From: Chitinophaga sp. LS1
GTDB lineage: Bacteria; Bacteroidota; Bacteroidia; Chitinophagales; Chitinophagaceae
Reading direction: 5' to 3'
DNA: 64,000 nt
Assembly (NCBI RefSeq): GCF_034274695.1
Contig: NZ_CP128362.1
Coordinates: forward strand, 496,001 to 560,000
The notes below the pieces were generated by a model. The model made no database searches. It saw only the letters and a program-made list of their open reading frames with translations, and was not told where the DNA came from. Each line of letters starts with the position of its first letter. Within the stretch, counting starts at the first letter, position 1. Both the position numbers and the translations under genes were made by a program. Below are positions 51,501 through 61,200 of this stretch, in pieces.

Positions 51501-53705
51501 TGCTAAGGAGTTGTCTATTCTTTCTTTTCCGGCGAAAGTACCCGGGTTTCCAACAACTGTATAATCCGTTGGTAATAAGTATTGGTACATTGTTTTACCA
51601 TTGGGAGTTTTATTATTGTATTCATATTTAGTTATATAGTTGTAAACAACATTTGCTCCCTGAAAATTGACAGTAGGGTAATATGACTGACCCATAAAAT
51701 TGTACCTGTACCCCGCTATTGCGATACATTCTCCTGTTCCTCTGAATCTGTTTCTTTGTGTAATAACGCCTGTATAGTTTTTGTTCTTGATCTCATCAGC
51801 AGCAGTAATTAAATAGCCGCCTTCGTTTTCTGACGCACCATATTTATATACATCTTTTTTCTGTAGCGTATTGTCAATGTTGTAGGATTCAATAGATTCA
51901 ATCCTGATACCTCCTCCCATGGAACTTGTTCCGCGTTGATTAAGTACGGACATGCTTAAAGTGGCCGTTATTGTGGTTGTACTATAGTCATTAATGTATA
52001 AGTACAACTTGTAAGTATGACTGGTATCGCAGATGTAGGAAGCAGCATAAGATTGTGCACTTGTATCAGTTTCGGTTTGCCAGTTAAGTACCGGCTGAGT
52101 CGTACTGGTAGTGACATCATATAAGTTGACGATCTGGGCGTAAGTTTTTGAATTAGGTGAATGTTTAGAAAGTGCAACATTTATGTCTATTGCATAATTC
52201 TTATCAGTATTGTTAGGAGGTCTTACCTGGAAGGTGATACTAGTGTCGCGCACTATTTGTTGTGTGGTGCTCTTACCTGCAAAGGTAATATCCACCAGTT
52301 TAGTTGTAGAGGAATAGGTGGTTACATCATAATATTGTGAGATACCAAAGTTATATTTTGTGTAACCTCCGGTAGGGTAAATTACTTTGTTAAGCGTTCC
52401 GGCCAGGATAGCTGTTGCCGAAGGGTTTCGGTCTGCAAACCCCAGATTACCATACGGTTGTAACGTTTCTACTTCTGGTAGTGCAGCAGGCAGCAGGGTA
52501 GCTTGATTAGCATTACCATTATAGAAACCCCACCAGTCGGCTCCATCTGAAGTAATATTAGGCAGTTTTGTATTATCATATTCAAAGCTATAACGTTCGG
52601 GTTGTTGCCCTGCCATGTCTTCTTTTGTAAAGGAGAGTAGTTTTAATCTATAATCTCCAAATGAAGGATAGCTATTACCAGTAAAGAAGTAGTCATATGC
52701 CAGCGTTACTTTTTTTACGCGCTGGTAAGTACCATTGTCCTTACTATAGACTATAATGCTGTCCAGTGCATTGTTACCATAATCAATTCGGACTGTATTG
52801 GCATAGAATTTCACTTTTCCCTGGCGGAAAGTGATTTCAGATATTTTTGGCGTATAACTATAGGAATAAGAATAGGATTTTACTGCATCATCCACCATCC
52901 AATTGCTTTCATCCGCATCTGAAGTATTCATATGATATGATCTGGTATAAGAATGTACTTCATCAGGGGATCTTTCGGCCGCCGTGCCAGTTGCATATGT
53001 AAAGGTGACGGTATCTTTTGCATCGTTGGAAATGATACTTGTCAGGTTCCAGCCTACAATATGTTGTTTTGTTCCCTGATTATCATTGAATGAATATAGC
53101 TTCTGTTCAAAGAGATAACGTGTGCCATCATCATCAGTCACCTGGTAGTTATTATTACTGGTATGTACTATGTTGACCGCCTGGTAAGGAGCTGTTACAA
53201 ATTTCTTATCTCTTCTGGAGTAAAGGAACCGGCAGGATTTGCCTGGGATGCTTAAATTAAAGAAATCAGGTTGTAGATCAAAGGACGTACCCTCTTTTAA
53301 GGCAGCCATAGGCCAGTAGTCATTCATTGTCTCAATTGTGTCAATGTTATGAAAATGGTTGAACCACCCTCTTTCGGTTGTTTCATCTTCAATACCACGG
53401 ATACTTCTTGAAATGTTTCCACCAGGCATACAGGTCCAACCAAGTCCTACCCAGGTAGCTTTTTGTCCGACTTTTATGCCGGAGGCGTGATAGCTAAGAG
53501 AAATAGGCACCTTAATCTTTCCGGTGTTGATTTCATAAATCGGGTAGGCAATCTGTGGTACACCGGTGAACAGACTTACGGGTGTACTGGTGTACTTGAA
53601 TAATTCTGCCTGATCGGCCGGTAGCGGGACGATAGGGTTGTCTTGTGCATTGCTGGTAAGTGTTGTGATGAAGCATAGCAATAGGGGAAATAAAATCTTT
53701 TTCAT
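48591..53705 (-). CDS. 1704-aa RHS-like secreted protein with DUF5977 repeats
   Basis: Signal peptide MKKILFPLLLCFITTLTSNAQ. N-terminal RHS-associated domain (PVSLFTGVPQIAYPIYEINTG, ISLSYHASGIKVGQKATWVG). A jelly-roll-like segment at about 985-1120 (YDGFEDISSWTG...KVWFDDIKLRPS) suggests carbohydrate binding. A short RHS run YYEFDGLNRLKLIRNKDRN follows. Then five DUF5977 repeats, recognised by YAN/YAD...G-x-C with ADAN-x-x-A. There is no toxin tip. It sits 4 nt upstream of the RHS toxin gene and is probably its partner, perhaps for surface display or binding. Confidence 0.85.
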   Translation of the reverse strand: MKKILFPLLLCFITTLTSNAQDNPIVPLPADQAELFKYTSTPVSLFTGVPQIAYPIYEINTGKIKVPISLSYHASGIKVGQKATWVGLGWTCMPGGNISRSIRGIEDETTERGWFNHFHNIDTIETMNDYWPMAALKEGTSFDLQPDFFNLSIPGKSCRFLYSRRDKKFVTAPYQAVNIVHTSNNNYQVTDDDGTRYLFEQKLYSFNDNQGTKQHIVGWNLTSIISNDAKDTVTFTYATGTAAERSPDEVHSYTRSYHMNTSDADESNWMVDDAVKSYSYSYSYTPKISEITFRQGKVKFYANTVRIDYGNNALDSIIVYSKDNGTYQRVKKVTLAYDYFFTGNSYPSFGDYRLKLLSFTKEDMAGQQPERYSFEYDNTKLPNITSDGADWWGFYNGNANQATLLPAALPEVETLQPYGNLGFADRNPSATAILAGTLNKVIYPTGGYTKYNFGISQYYDVTTYSSTTKLVDITFAGKSTTQQIVRDTSITFQVRPPNNTDKNYAIDINVALSKHSPNSKTYAQIVNLYDVTTSTTQPVLNWQTETDTSAQSYAASYICDTSHTYKLYLYINDYSTTTITATLSMSVLNQRGTSSMGGGIRIESIESYNIDNTLQKKDVYKYGASENEGGYLITAADEIKNKNYTGVITQRNRFRGTGECIAIAGYRYNFMGQSYYPTVNFQGANVVYNYITKYEYNNKTPNGKTMYQYLLPTDYTVVGNPGTFAGKERIDNSLAEDLLANEKIFKFNAADSTFDLIKWTYNSYGISNLSVDTGILMYDKIYYIDLCGGESGIYSFGFNYIPLKSGGRNLASTTVREYDNNGTLFENVVNYTYNSKNYPKSVTRVNSKSDTIVSKMYYPGEHASTDGNASILNSMVYRNMIRQPYWQGNYTNGTLLSYKHTLFGNSWGTNDSLIAPKMDSSWQLGNDNSLPATTIAYQSYGPYGNIRQIRDDKGITAAYTWTADGTYPVSQTAGAALNQVLYDGFEDISSWTGVTRDATVSHTGKYAGLISGASTYINPNWLYVSLSNTTTFRFSGWVYSNGPSATINLLSKTSATSTGSTNIANISTSETGKWVYIEKEYSVPSGTPYITISLTNNGSGKVWFDDIKLRPSASQMSTYTFDPLKGMTSKSDEGNHTLYYEFDGLNRLKLIRNKDRNILKMYCYNYAGEIDQCDGAVYYNDYQSQNFTKTCSSGSISVVNYAVEAGRYASRVSVADANSKALADITANGQSYANKMGDCSYYLSEQLVDTFYSSKCTNGGISNPIEYRLAGGTDTSYISQDDANAKAQAKFQSLGQAYADLKGNCVYYNTAQTGSFQKTNCTDSKAEGSWITATIPANTYYTLVSLDSANAVAKAALQDSGTAQANRLGICYYFSDEQKVTKTKACDSGYVGTDVTYVVAARHDSTTISKDTANAIALRYANANAQSYANTNGTCQTCNLLFSKKSGSGSLNPFSITVTNTTTGAVVYQKTFSPLTDEDLKACAIIPTGATYTVTMASTTQVYITVNGTTKTITTNGSQTWTAVSPTINVVLSTVAPTVYSSGASSGSYTKTNCTGDSTGVAYIYTLAAGLYTSTISQADANAQAQAYADQQGPIAANQYGYCIPSGKNFGVVAKRGATVPGTLSIVATNNSTSATAVNTTAKTEWPYYTTVATGVTYTITMQMITGTGSCTASINGVEKTFTASTTATFTGVTPTIFILVWKN

Positions 53706-54562
53706 TAAATGCTGATGTAATTATTGGGAATGGGTCGGGATGGTGTACAGATCATCACAGAACCAATGGTTTACGAAATGGGTATTATATGCACATAACA
53801 AAGCTATATAGGTAAAAGGTAAAAAGAACCCGGATCAACGTTAGGGTTATTTTGTAAAAGTATTCATAGTTGGAGATAAATGTTATAACACGTATGTGGT
53901 ATAATTGAATGATTGACGTCTTACCGTATATATTCGATCTTCGAAATTCCAGATTACCTGTACTATGTTTGCTCCCTATGCATTGGCTATTAATAAATGA
54001 AGTTTTTTCTTATTCTGGACTAATCTAATTTAGTTAGGCTGCTTTCTTTTCCCAATATGTAGGCAAAATACTTTTAAGTTCATTTATAATCTTGAAGACG
54101 GTAGTAACCATCAACGATGGTTACTAAGAAGATATTTATTACCAGTCAACGCAGAAATCTGGGCTTTGTTTTTTAAACTAACCTCTTGTTTTCTGTTACC
54201 GCAAAACCTGCAATGCGTTTGTCTTTAAGGATAGCTTAAGTCTCGAATCTTTTAGCACTTGATATAGACAGGTTATCAGAATTAAAAAAGTCTTTTGCTG
54301 TATCTAAACACTTTGAATTTGGGAATTGGAGTGGCTAAGTCTGGTCATTCTCTGCGTTTTTAATTTTTAAAAGCGCTATATAAATTATGCAATGATATGA
54401 TGGGTCAGATCAAAAGGGTCAGTATTTTAAAAAGATTAGCAGTAATGCCCTTGACTTCAAATGAGATATAGCAACCAAAATAAGATATACTTTGAGCTGA
54501 ATCTTGGGATTTGAGATATAAACTTCGTATTTAATAGCAGTTCTACCGGCACATGCAAGACG
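53706..54562. other. Intergenic with hairpin and a gene tail
   Basis: About 850 bp. The promoter of the RHS operon should lie at 53706-53900. A 10-bp perfect hairpin AGTAACCATC-AAC-GATGGTTACT is at 54103-54125. A minus-strand tail VFKIINELKSILPTYWEKKAA spans about 54032-54100, a remnant with no start. Nothing else is visible. Confidence 0.4.
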
Positions 54563-55018
54563 TTAATTTTTTATATGCCGATCTACTTCGGAAAGTAAAA
54601 AAGATAAAATATGGCGCAGTCTACCTTTAGGTTTATGGGTTCCTTTCTCATAGTGAAAAACTGTTGATTCATTAACTCCCAAATTTTTAGCAAGATCCTC
54701 TTGGCTGAATCCATTAACATAACGATAATATTTAATCTTACCCGCGAGGCTAGAAGTATCTATTTCAAATGGAAAATAGCCTAAAAACTCTATGATTTTG
54801 GGATAGTATTTTACCGTTGGATTTGACCGGTTATTCTCCCATAATGTTACACAATCTTCAGTTACGCCTATAAAATTAGCTACCTCCTTTTGTAACATCC
54901 GCTTTTCCAACCGTTTATTAAGAATTTTCTCATTTAAAGTCCTAGGATTCTCTAAATATCTAAAATTCAACGGCTTAGGTACAATTTTGGAAAACGTGGA
55001 AAAAGGCAACGCATTCAT
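54563..55018 (-). CDS. Double XRE-domain transcriptional regulator
   Basis: 151 aa from the ATG at 55018. Two XRE helix-turn-helix domains: LEKRMLQKEVANFIGVTEDCVTLWENN (about 36-64) and RYVNGFSQEDLAKNLGVNESTVFHYEKG (about 100-128). The first 25 residues are of uncertain relevance; the start lies exactly at the edge of the comM fragment. Proteins of this kind are often repressors carried on Bacteroidota islands. Divergent from the comM remnant. Confidence 0.8.
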   Translation of the reverse strand: MNALPFSTFSKIVPKPLNFRYLENPRTLNEKILNKRLEKRMLQKEVANFIGVTEDCVTLWENNRSNPTVKYYPKIIEFLGYFPFEIDTSSLAGKIKYYRYVNGFSQEDLAKNLGVNESTVFHYEKGTHKPKGRLRHILSFLLSEVDRHIKN

Positions 55019-55503
55019 GCCCCTGTGGATATTTTAATCATCCTGACAGGTCCTGCTCCTGCCCCGCAGGCGCTGTTCAACGCTATATGCGCAAAATCTC
55101 TGGTCCACTCATGGACAGAATAGATTTACATATAGAAGTGACACCTGTATCTCACCAGGAATTAACAAGCTTATCCACATCCGAATCCAGTAATAAAATA
55201 AGAGAAAGAGTGATCGCCGCCAGGAATATTCAAAAACAACGATTCAATAGACATAAAGGAATTTACAATAATGCACAAATGCATCCATCCTTATTAAAAA
55301 AGGTATCTCAACTGGATACCCAATGTGCTGATCTGCTCAAAAAAGCGATGCAAACGCTGAACCTTTCGGCCCGCGCTTACGACCGCATACTCAAAGTATC
55401 GCGCACCATCGCCGACCTGGCTCAAAGTGAACATATTCAATCCGATCACATTGCGGAGGCGATACAATTCAGGTCTCTTGACAGAGAGAATTACTGGATG
55501 TAA
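55018..55503 (+). pseudogene. comM: 3' part of comM/yifB (Mg-chelatase-like AAA ATPase)
   Basis: Frame CPCGYFNHPDRSCSCPAGAV...MRKISGPLMDRIDLHIEVTPV (Sensor-1/Arg-finger part), then RVIAARNIQKQRFN and NLSARAYDRILKVSRTIADL...IAEAIQFRSLDRENYW. This is the last third of ComM/YifB, about 160 of some 510 residues. The break is at about 55015, exactly where the XRE gene of the island begins. comM is a known island insertion hotspot in Acinetobacter (AbaR). The 5' part is not in the window. Confidence 0.85.
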
Positions 55504-55559
55504 AGATCCATATACCCTTCCCAGGTAAGATAAATGAGACCTGGGTTGGTGACAAAAGA

Positions 55560-55923
55560 GAACCGGCACTGATAATATGTAAAGTTGGAACTTCTTCATA
55601 AAAGAAGCGTAGTAATTGAATTGCTTAGGGCATTCCTGTATTTCATCTATAAACAATAATGTATTTCCAATTTCTGCTATAGGTATATTGTAAGTCAGGA
55701 ATAATGATTCACAAATTGCTTTTACATCGTCAAAGTCCTCAAAATATTTTCAATCTGTTCCTTTTTCAAGATTTAAGGAAATAAAATGGTCGTAAGAACT
55801 AGAGAAATCATTTACTAATGTAGTCTTTCCGACCTATCTAGCACCTCTGACAATCAGTGGCTTTCGAGAAGAACTAGCTTTCCAATTATGAAGATATTGT
55901 TCAAGATGCCATTTAAATGCCAT
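55560..55923 (-). pseudogene. AAA ATPase (DUF4143-type) remnant
   Basis: From the ATG at 55923: MAFKWHLEQYLHNWKASSSR, KPLIVRGAR-TAG-VGKTTLV (Walker A GARQVGKT with Gln codon turned to stop), later a TGA, then LLFIDEIQECPKQFNYYASF (Walker B FIDEIQ). The frame fades out near 55560 next to comM. Truncated and doubly nonsense. It has the typical palindromic upstream region of this gene family. Confidence 0.65.
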
Positions 55924-55927
55924 ACTA

Positions 55928-55945
55928 CTTTGTTATATAACAAAG
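55928..55945. promoter_or_regulatory. 18-bp palindrome upstream of the ATPase remnant
   Basis: CTTTGTTATATAACAAAG is a perfect dyad 5 bp before the ATG at 55923. Two direct repeats AACAAAnnAAACCAATTTtA lie further upstream at about 55970-56020. Probably an autoregulatory operator. Confidence 0.5.
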
Positions 55946-56251
55946 GTAAAAAATATAAATATTTGAAACAAAACAAACCAATTTTATCTTAAAATTGTAA
56001 CAAAATAAACCAATTTACAAAATCAGGCCTTCTATTACATCTTAAACTTAGTATAATCATTTCATTATCAACCACCTATTAAAATGAGCTATTGTTTTCT
56101 AAATGCACATAGCGCTATTTCACGGCTACAAGTTCATCCGATCTCTTAGATCCGGTAAGAAATTTCTTCTATGAAGTTGATAGCTTATGACTATATAGTT
56201 AAAATCCTCCATCCAATAGTTCGACTTCCGTCCCCATCCCTGTACGAATAG
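55946..56251. other. Intergenic, no gene seen
   Basis: About 300 bp between the ATPase remnant and the terminator. It contains the direct repeats noted above and no frame with a protein-like pattern. I looked for a tRNA around 56190-56245 (GTTCGACTTCC) and found no cloverleaf. Confidence 0.35.
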
Positions 56252-56282
56252 AAAAAGGAACATCTTTCGATGTTCCTTTTTC
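56252..56282. terminator. Strong bidirectional terminator
   Basis: AAAAAGGAACATC (56252-56264), loop TTTC, GATGTTCCTTTTT (56269-56281): a 13-bp perfect stem with A/T tracts on both sides. It can end the minus-strand genes from 57206 to 56330. Confidence 0.8.
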
Positions 56283-56329
56283 TATTTAATATCTCAGCTT
56301 TATAAATCTTAATCCCCTTTATTACTTAT

Positions 56330-56737
56330 TTAGTAAACCTTTAAAAGCACTAACAACTCATCCCATTCTGTCGTAGTGATCGCTTTTTTTCGAACCACTG
56401 CAAATAAATGCTCATGGTTAGATAGAGCTAAAAATTCTCCTTTTCTGACCGCTGCTATTTCACTTATGGTAAGCTTAACTTCTTTTCGCTTAAAAATAGA
56501 ATTATTCACAAAAGAGAATTCTATCTTTTCTGCATCTGATTTAATAATCAGTACTTCATTCCTATTTAGATAAAAACTATAAATAATACCACCTAACACC
56601 AATATCGCGGTGATTGAATAGCTTGTAACTAAATCAACTGGAAGAAATACAAAAAGTCCAATTGCAAATAATAATCCTATGCTTACAATAATTTTAAAAA
56701 GCATATTCAAATAAACAGGCTTTAATTTAATCAACAT
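56330..56737 (-). CDS. Small membrane protein, possible immunity gene
   Basis: 135 aa from the ATG at 56737. Two hydrophobic helices (LFKIIVSIGLLFAIGLFVFLPV and ITAILVLGGIIYSFYL), then a PH-like beta-rich domain (KIEFSFVNNSIFKRKEVKLTISEIAAVRKG). Overlaps the previous gene by 11 nt. With that gene it resembles a duplicated pair of membrane-anchored immunity proteins behind an RHS tip. Confidence 0.6.
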   Translation of the reverse strand: MLIKLKPVYLNMLFKIIVSIGLLFAIGLFVFLPVDLVTSYSITAILVLGGIIYSFYLNRNEVLIIKSDAEKIEFSFVNNSIFKRKEVKLTISEIAAVRKGEFLALSNHEHLFAVVRKKAITTTEWDELLVLLKVY

Positions 56738-57206
56738 ATTTTAATGCTTTACTTTCTTGCAAATAATGAACAATAGCGTCAATTTCTTCTTTCTCCCAGC
56801 CAATATTGTACTGCTCTCTTAATTCAACAACCAGTGAGCCGTTTTTCCTAATTTGGATTGCCTGAGTAGAAACGTGACGGCCAACTGTTGTTTTTCCATA
56901 TCGATAATTGATTTCTTCAAAGGAATACACTTTCCTTATTCGGATAAAAAAATAAATATAATAACCTATTTCACATAATTTCTTCTCCTCATCAAATGAA
57001 ATCCGGTACACATTCCGCTCTTTTTTACTTAACATACTAAGCAACATCACTATAATGGCAACAACTTCTCCTAACAAAATATGATTCTTAAACCAGTTAG
57101 GGTTCATGACCAACACTATATGTACGAATCCAAATGCCATCACCGCCTTTAGTATTGAACTCAGCGACACAAGATTAGTTTCTTCCTTAACTTCAAAAAC
57201 TTTCAT
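56727..57206 (-). CDS. Small membrane protein, possible immunity gene
   Basis: 159 aa. Two hydrophobic segments (VMAFGFVHIVLVM and ILLGEVVAIIVMLLSML), then a beta-rich domain (VYRISFDEEKKLCEIGYYIYFFIRIRKVYSFEEINYRYGK) with a helix near the end (GWEKEEIDAIVHYLQES). The layout matches the next gene, so they may be paralogs. It starts 25 nt after the RHS tip remnant at 57231. Immunity role is inferred from place only. Confidence 0.6.
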   Translation of the reverse strand: MKVFEVKEETNLVSLSSILKAVMAFGFVHIVLVMNPNWFKNHILLGEVVAIIVMLLSMLSKKERNVYRISFDEEKKLCEIGYYIYFFIRIRKVYSFEEINYRYGKTTVGRHVSTQAIQIRKNGSLVVELREQYNIGWEKEEIDAIVHYLQESKALKYVD

Positions 57207-57230
57207 CCTATTTTTTTATAAATTGTTTTA

Positions 57231-57836
57231 TTATAATCCAAAGTGTATAAATTGACTGCCATTCGTCACCATATTACTCTTTGCTGGATCAGGTGCTTTC
57301 ACACCATTACCAACTTTCACATTATTTTGTCCCCTGTTCTTTTTATCTTCATCTGACTTCACCGCGGCATTGACTGTATTGCTAATATCACCTGTATTGT
57401 AACCAGCTATGCCCGCCGCTGTGTAAATATCAAGCAATTTAGTTGGTAGCCCCCCTGCTTTCATACCTGCCCCAAAATCAGTCCACTCTCCAACTAGTCT
57501 CCCCCAGGCTGGTTTACTGGCATCTCCTTTATTTACTGCCTTATCTACTACCATTCCAGATACCTCAAAAACACCACCTGGAATGTTTCCGGAAACTTTA
57601 TCCTTTTTGAACCCCTCAACCATCATTGAAATACCCAACCCTGCAGTAGGCACTCCTGTACTTACCAGATTACTTTCAGTCACCTTCCTCCACCCCGAAA
57701 TAAACCACCCTTATTACAACCTGGATTACTCCAATACATTCCCCAATACCATCGACAAATCAACTATCCTCCAACTAATCCACCAAACAAACTCCTACCA
57801 AACCACCCCCACCATCCATCCTCATTATTAAGTGTT
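57231..57836 (-). pseudogene. Second displaced RHS tip, decayed
   Basis: The intact end, about 57231-57683, reads TESNLVSTGVPTAGLGISMM...FEVSGMVVDKAVNKGD...LVGEWTDFGAGMKAGGLPTK...SNMVTNGSQFIHFGL. Upstream in other frames are LNNEDGWWGWFGRSLFGGLV and VDLSMVLGNVLE, typical of regions after the RHS core, broken by frameshifts and stops. It is an orphan toxin tip without its RHS body, followed by two membrane-type genes that may be its immunity. Confidence 0.5.
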
Positions 57837-57840
57837 CTAC

Positions 57841-58236
57841 CGACATTTATGTCCACCCCATTCACTACCCACCCCCAAAAATCATTTTTTTTGAAAAAAA
57901 ATGCAGAATTTAAATATTCTCATTATCTTCAAACTGAATTCCATAGTTATAAGGAGATATACCGAATAGTAAAACAACCAATCAACAGTGGACGATGCGG
58001 TGGTAAACGCCTAAGCAAGCCGCAAATTAAAGAAGTGGTGTAGTAAATAACTCTGTAGAATTCCAGGTTAGGAGGGACGAATTCCTATAATCATTTATCA
58101 ACAAAAAATGTGAACTGAAACTGGCCCGTATCTCACGATACCATCCAGTATGGCCTGCTATACTCACGTATGTGGCCAAACCAAAACTAAACGTGCGCAC
58201 AAAACAACTATTTATAAACCTAAATACGGAAAAACT
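57841..58236. other. Intergenic upstream of susC
   Basis: About 400 bp between the RHS remnant and susC. It should hold the susC promoter. Two frames here (57849-58043 and 58150-58236) look like noise. No sigma/anti-sigma pair is next to the SusCD genes in the window. Confidence 0.35.
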
Positions 58237-61200
58237 ATGAAGCTGCCTGCTATTCGCAGAAATTGCAATCGATTGCAATTTAAACCAGGGACCACAATAA
58301 GAATGATGTCATTCTTATTGCTGACTGCCGGGATTCAGATCCAAGCCAGCGCATCTCCCCTCCGGATCACTCCCGGAAGCATCAATACCAACGCAAGGTT
58401 TGGCCCCCCAGTTAAAGGTAAGGTGACATCAGCTACTGGTGAACCTATGATCGGCGTGAACGTTATGGTAAAAGCTACTAAAAAAGGAACTTCCACAAAC
58501 GAAAAAGGAGAATTCACTATCAACGCTTCTCCGGACGATATCCTCGTTATTACCTACATCGGATACGAAACCAAAGAAGTCAAAGTAGGTAACAATACTA
58601 CGCTCAATATTGTTCTCTCTTCCGGCGCTACCCAACTAAACGATGTCGCCATCGTTGGTTATGGTAAACAAAAAAGACAGGCACTCACCAGTGCCATCAC
58701 CTCCGTTAAACCAGGAGACCTCAATAGAGGCGCTATTACGGACCTCGGACAACTCCTGCAGGGTAAAGTCCCAGGCCTCAACATTACCGCCAGCGGTGAC
58801 CCTAATAAGCCCGCTGCCGTTATCCTCCGTGGTGCCTCCACCCTCAACTCATCCCAGACACCTTTCTATGTAATTGATGGTGTGCCCGGTATGGATATCT
58901 CCCTCATCGCTCCCGATGATATCGCCAACATCGAAGTACTGAAAGATGCCGCCGCTACCGCTATCTATGGTAACAGAGCTTCCGCAGGCGTTATCATCGT
59001 AACCACCCGCAAAGGGAAATCCGGTAACCTACAGGTAAGCTACAATACCTATGTAGGTGCTGAAAAAATATCTAAAAACCTGGACGTGATGAGCGCCGAT
59101 GAACTCCGCGCTTTCCTCACTAAAAATGGTTCCGGCTTCTCCCCTAACGATGACCTGGGTGCCCATACCAACTGGCAGAAAGAAATCGAAAGAGAAACCG
59201 CCGTGTCTCAAAATCATAACATCTCTTTCAGCGGCGGTTCTGAACATAGCAATTATATCGCTACGCTCAACTATGCCAACAAAGAAGGTATTATCAAGAA
59301 AACCTCTCTGGAACGTATGATCGCCAGATTAGCCGTTGAACAATATGCGCTGAACGATAATGTGAAATTCGGACTCAATATATCCAACTCTATCAGCAAT
59401 GCGAAGGACGTTCCTTACAGAAACACCATCCTCCTGCAATCTGCTATCTATCTGCCCGTTTCTCCTGTAAAAAACACTGACGGCAGCTACTTCGAAAACT
59501 TCCAGTATAGCAACTACTTCAATCCTGTCGCTATGCTGAACAACAGCGACCTGGAAACAAAGAACAATAACTTCTCTGCCAACTTTACCACCAACGTAAA
59601 GCTGCCATGGGGATTCACATATGACCTCAGCGTGTCTTACATGAACGTATCCGCACTCTCCGGTCAGTATCTCTCCAAGTACTACACCAATGAATATAAT
59701 GGTATGTACAACAACCCTGATCCAGGAACCTCCGGTCACACACAACAAACCTTCGGTACCAATGGTCAGGCTACCAGATCTTCTTATACCAACACATATA
59801 AAATTCTGGAAAGCTTCCTCTCCTGGAACAGACACTTCGGCGGCCATAACATCAACGCCGTTGCTGGTTATTCCTGGCAGAGCAACATCATCGGCGATGG
59901 CTTCTCTACTACCACTTACAACTTCGCCGTTGATAACACAAGTTTCAGAAACCTTGCACTGAGCAACCCTTACGCTTACTCTACCCACATCAACCTCGGC
60001 TCTGATGGCGTATACCAGGAAACTAAACTGATCTCTGACTTCGCACGTGTGAACTACGATTACAAAGAAAAATATTTATTACAAGCCTCCATTCGTCACG
60101 ATGGTAGCTCCGTATTCGGTGCCAACAACAGATGGGGTTACTTCCCTTCTGTAGGTATCGGCTGGCGCATCGCACAGGAATCTTTCATGAAAGATCAACA
60201 TCTATTTGATGACCTGAAATTAAGAGCCAGCTATGGTGTAACCGGTAACTCAAGTGGTTTTAGCGCATTCACTGCTCAATATATCATCGGTAGTAACGGT
60301 ACCTTCTATTATGATGGTCAGCAACTGGCCGCTTACGGTCCTACTCAGGCTCAAAACGCTAACCTGAAATGGGAAAAAACAGCCACTACCAACATCGGTC
60401 TGGACTTCGCTATTCTGAAAAGCAGATTGACAGGCTCACTGGAAGTGTATAACAAAAACACCACCGGCATGATCTATTCTTATAGCGTAAATCCTGCCCT
60501 GGTTCCAACCGGTTCGATCGTTGCAAACGGTGGTAGCATGAATAACAAGGGTATTGAATTAAGCCTGAACGGCGCGATCATTGATCAGAAAGACTTCGGC
60601 TGGACCTCCTCCCTGAACCTCGCTACCAACAAAAACCAGATAACCAGCCTGAACAACCCACTGTTCTCAGGTGGTGACTCAGTTGCTGTCGCCTATCCTG
60701 AAGGTGCTTCTCAATCAGGTGCAAGTTTGCAATTGCTGAAAACAGGTAAACCACTGGGACAGTTCTTTACCTTCCAATATGCAGGCAAAAACACCAGCGG
60801 GATCTCTCAATACCTCAAAAGAGATGGTACCACTACCATCTCTCCAAGTAATGGTACTGACTACCACTACCTGGGCAGCGCACAGCCTAAACTGATCTAC
60901 GGATGGTCCAATACCTTCAGGTACAAACACTGGGACCTGAACGTATTCGTGAGAGGTGTGTATGGCAACAAAATTTTCAATGCTACCAGGGCTGACCTGT
61001 TCCGCCCTGCCACTGCTCAATATGCGAACATCCTGGCAGATGCAAAAGATGAATCTGCAAGCGATATAAACTCTTACAGATACTCTTCCCGCTACATCGA
61101 ATCAGGTAGCTACCTGCGATTCGATAACGCAACACTGGCTTATACTTTCGGAAATGTCAATCCTGCTATCAAAAAACTGAGATTGTACGTTTCCTGCAAC

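Noticed and set aside
55294..55656. 120-aa minus-strand frame
   Set aside because: Its first 35 residues belong to the ATPase remnant, the rest is antisense to comM.
57849..58043. 64-aa plus-strand frame upstream of susC
   Set aside because: No protein-like pattern and no conserved context; probably chance.
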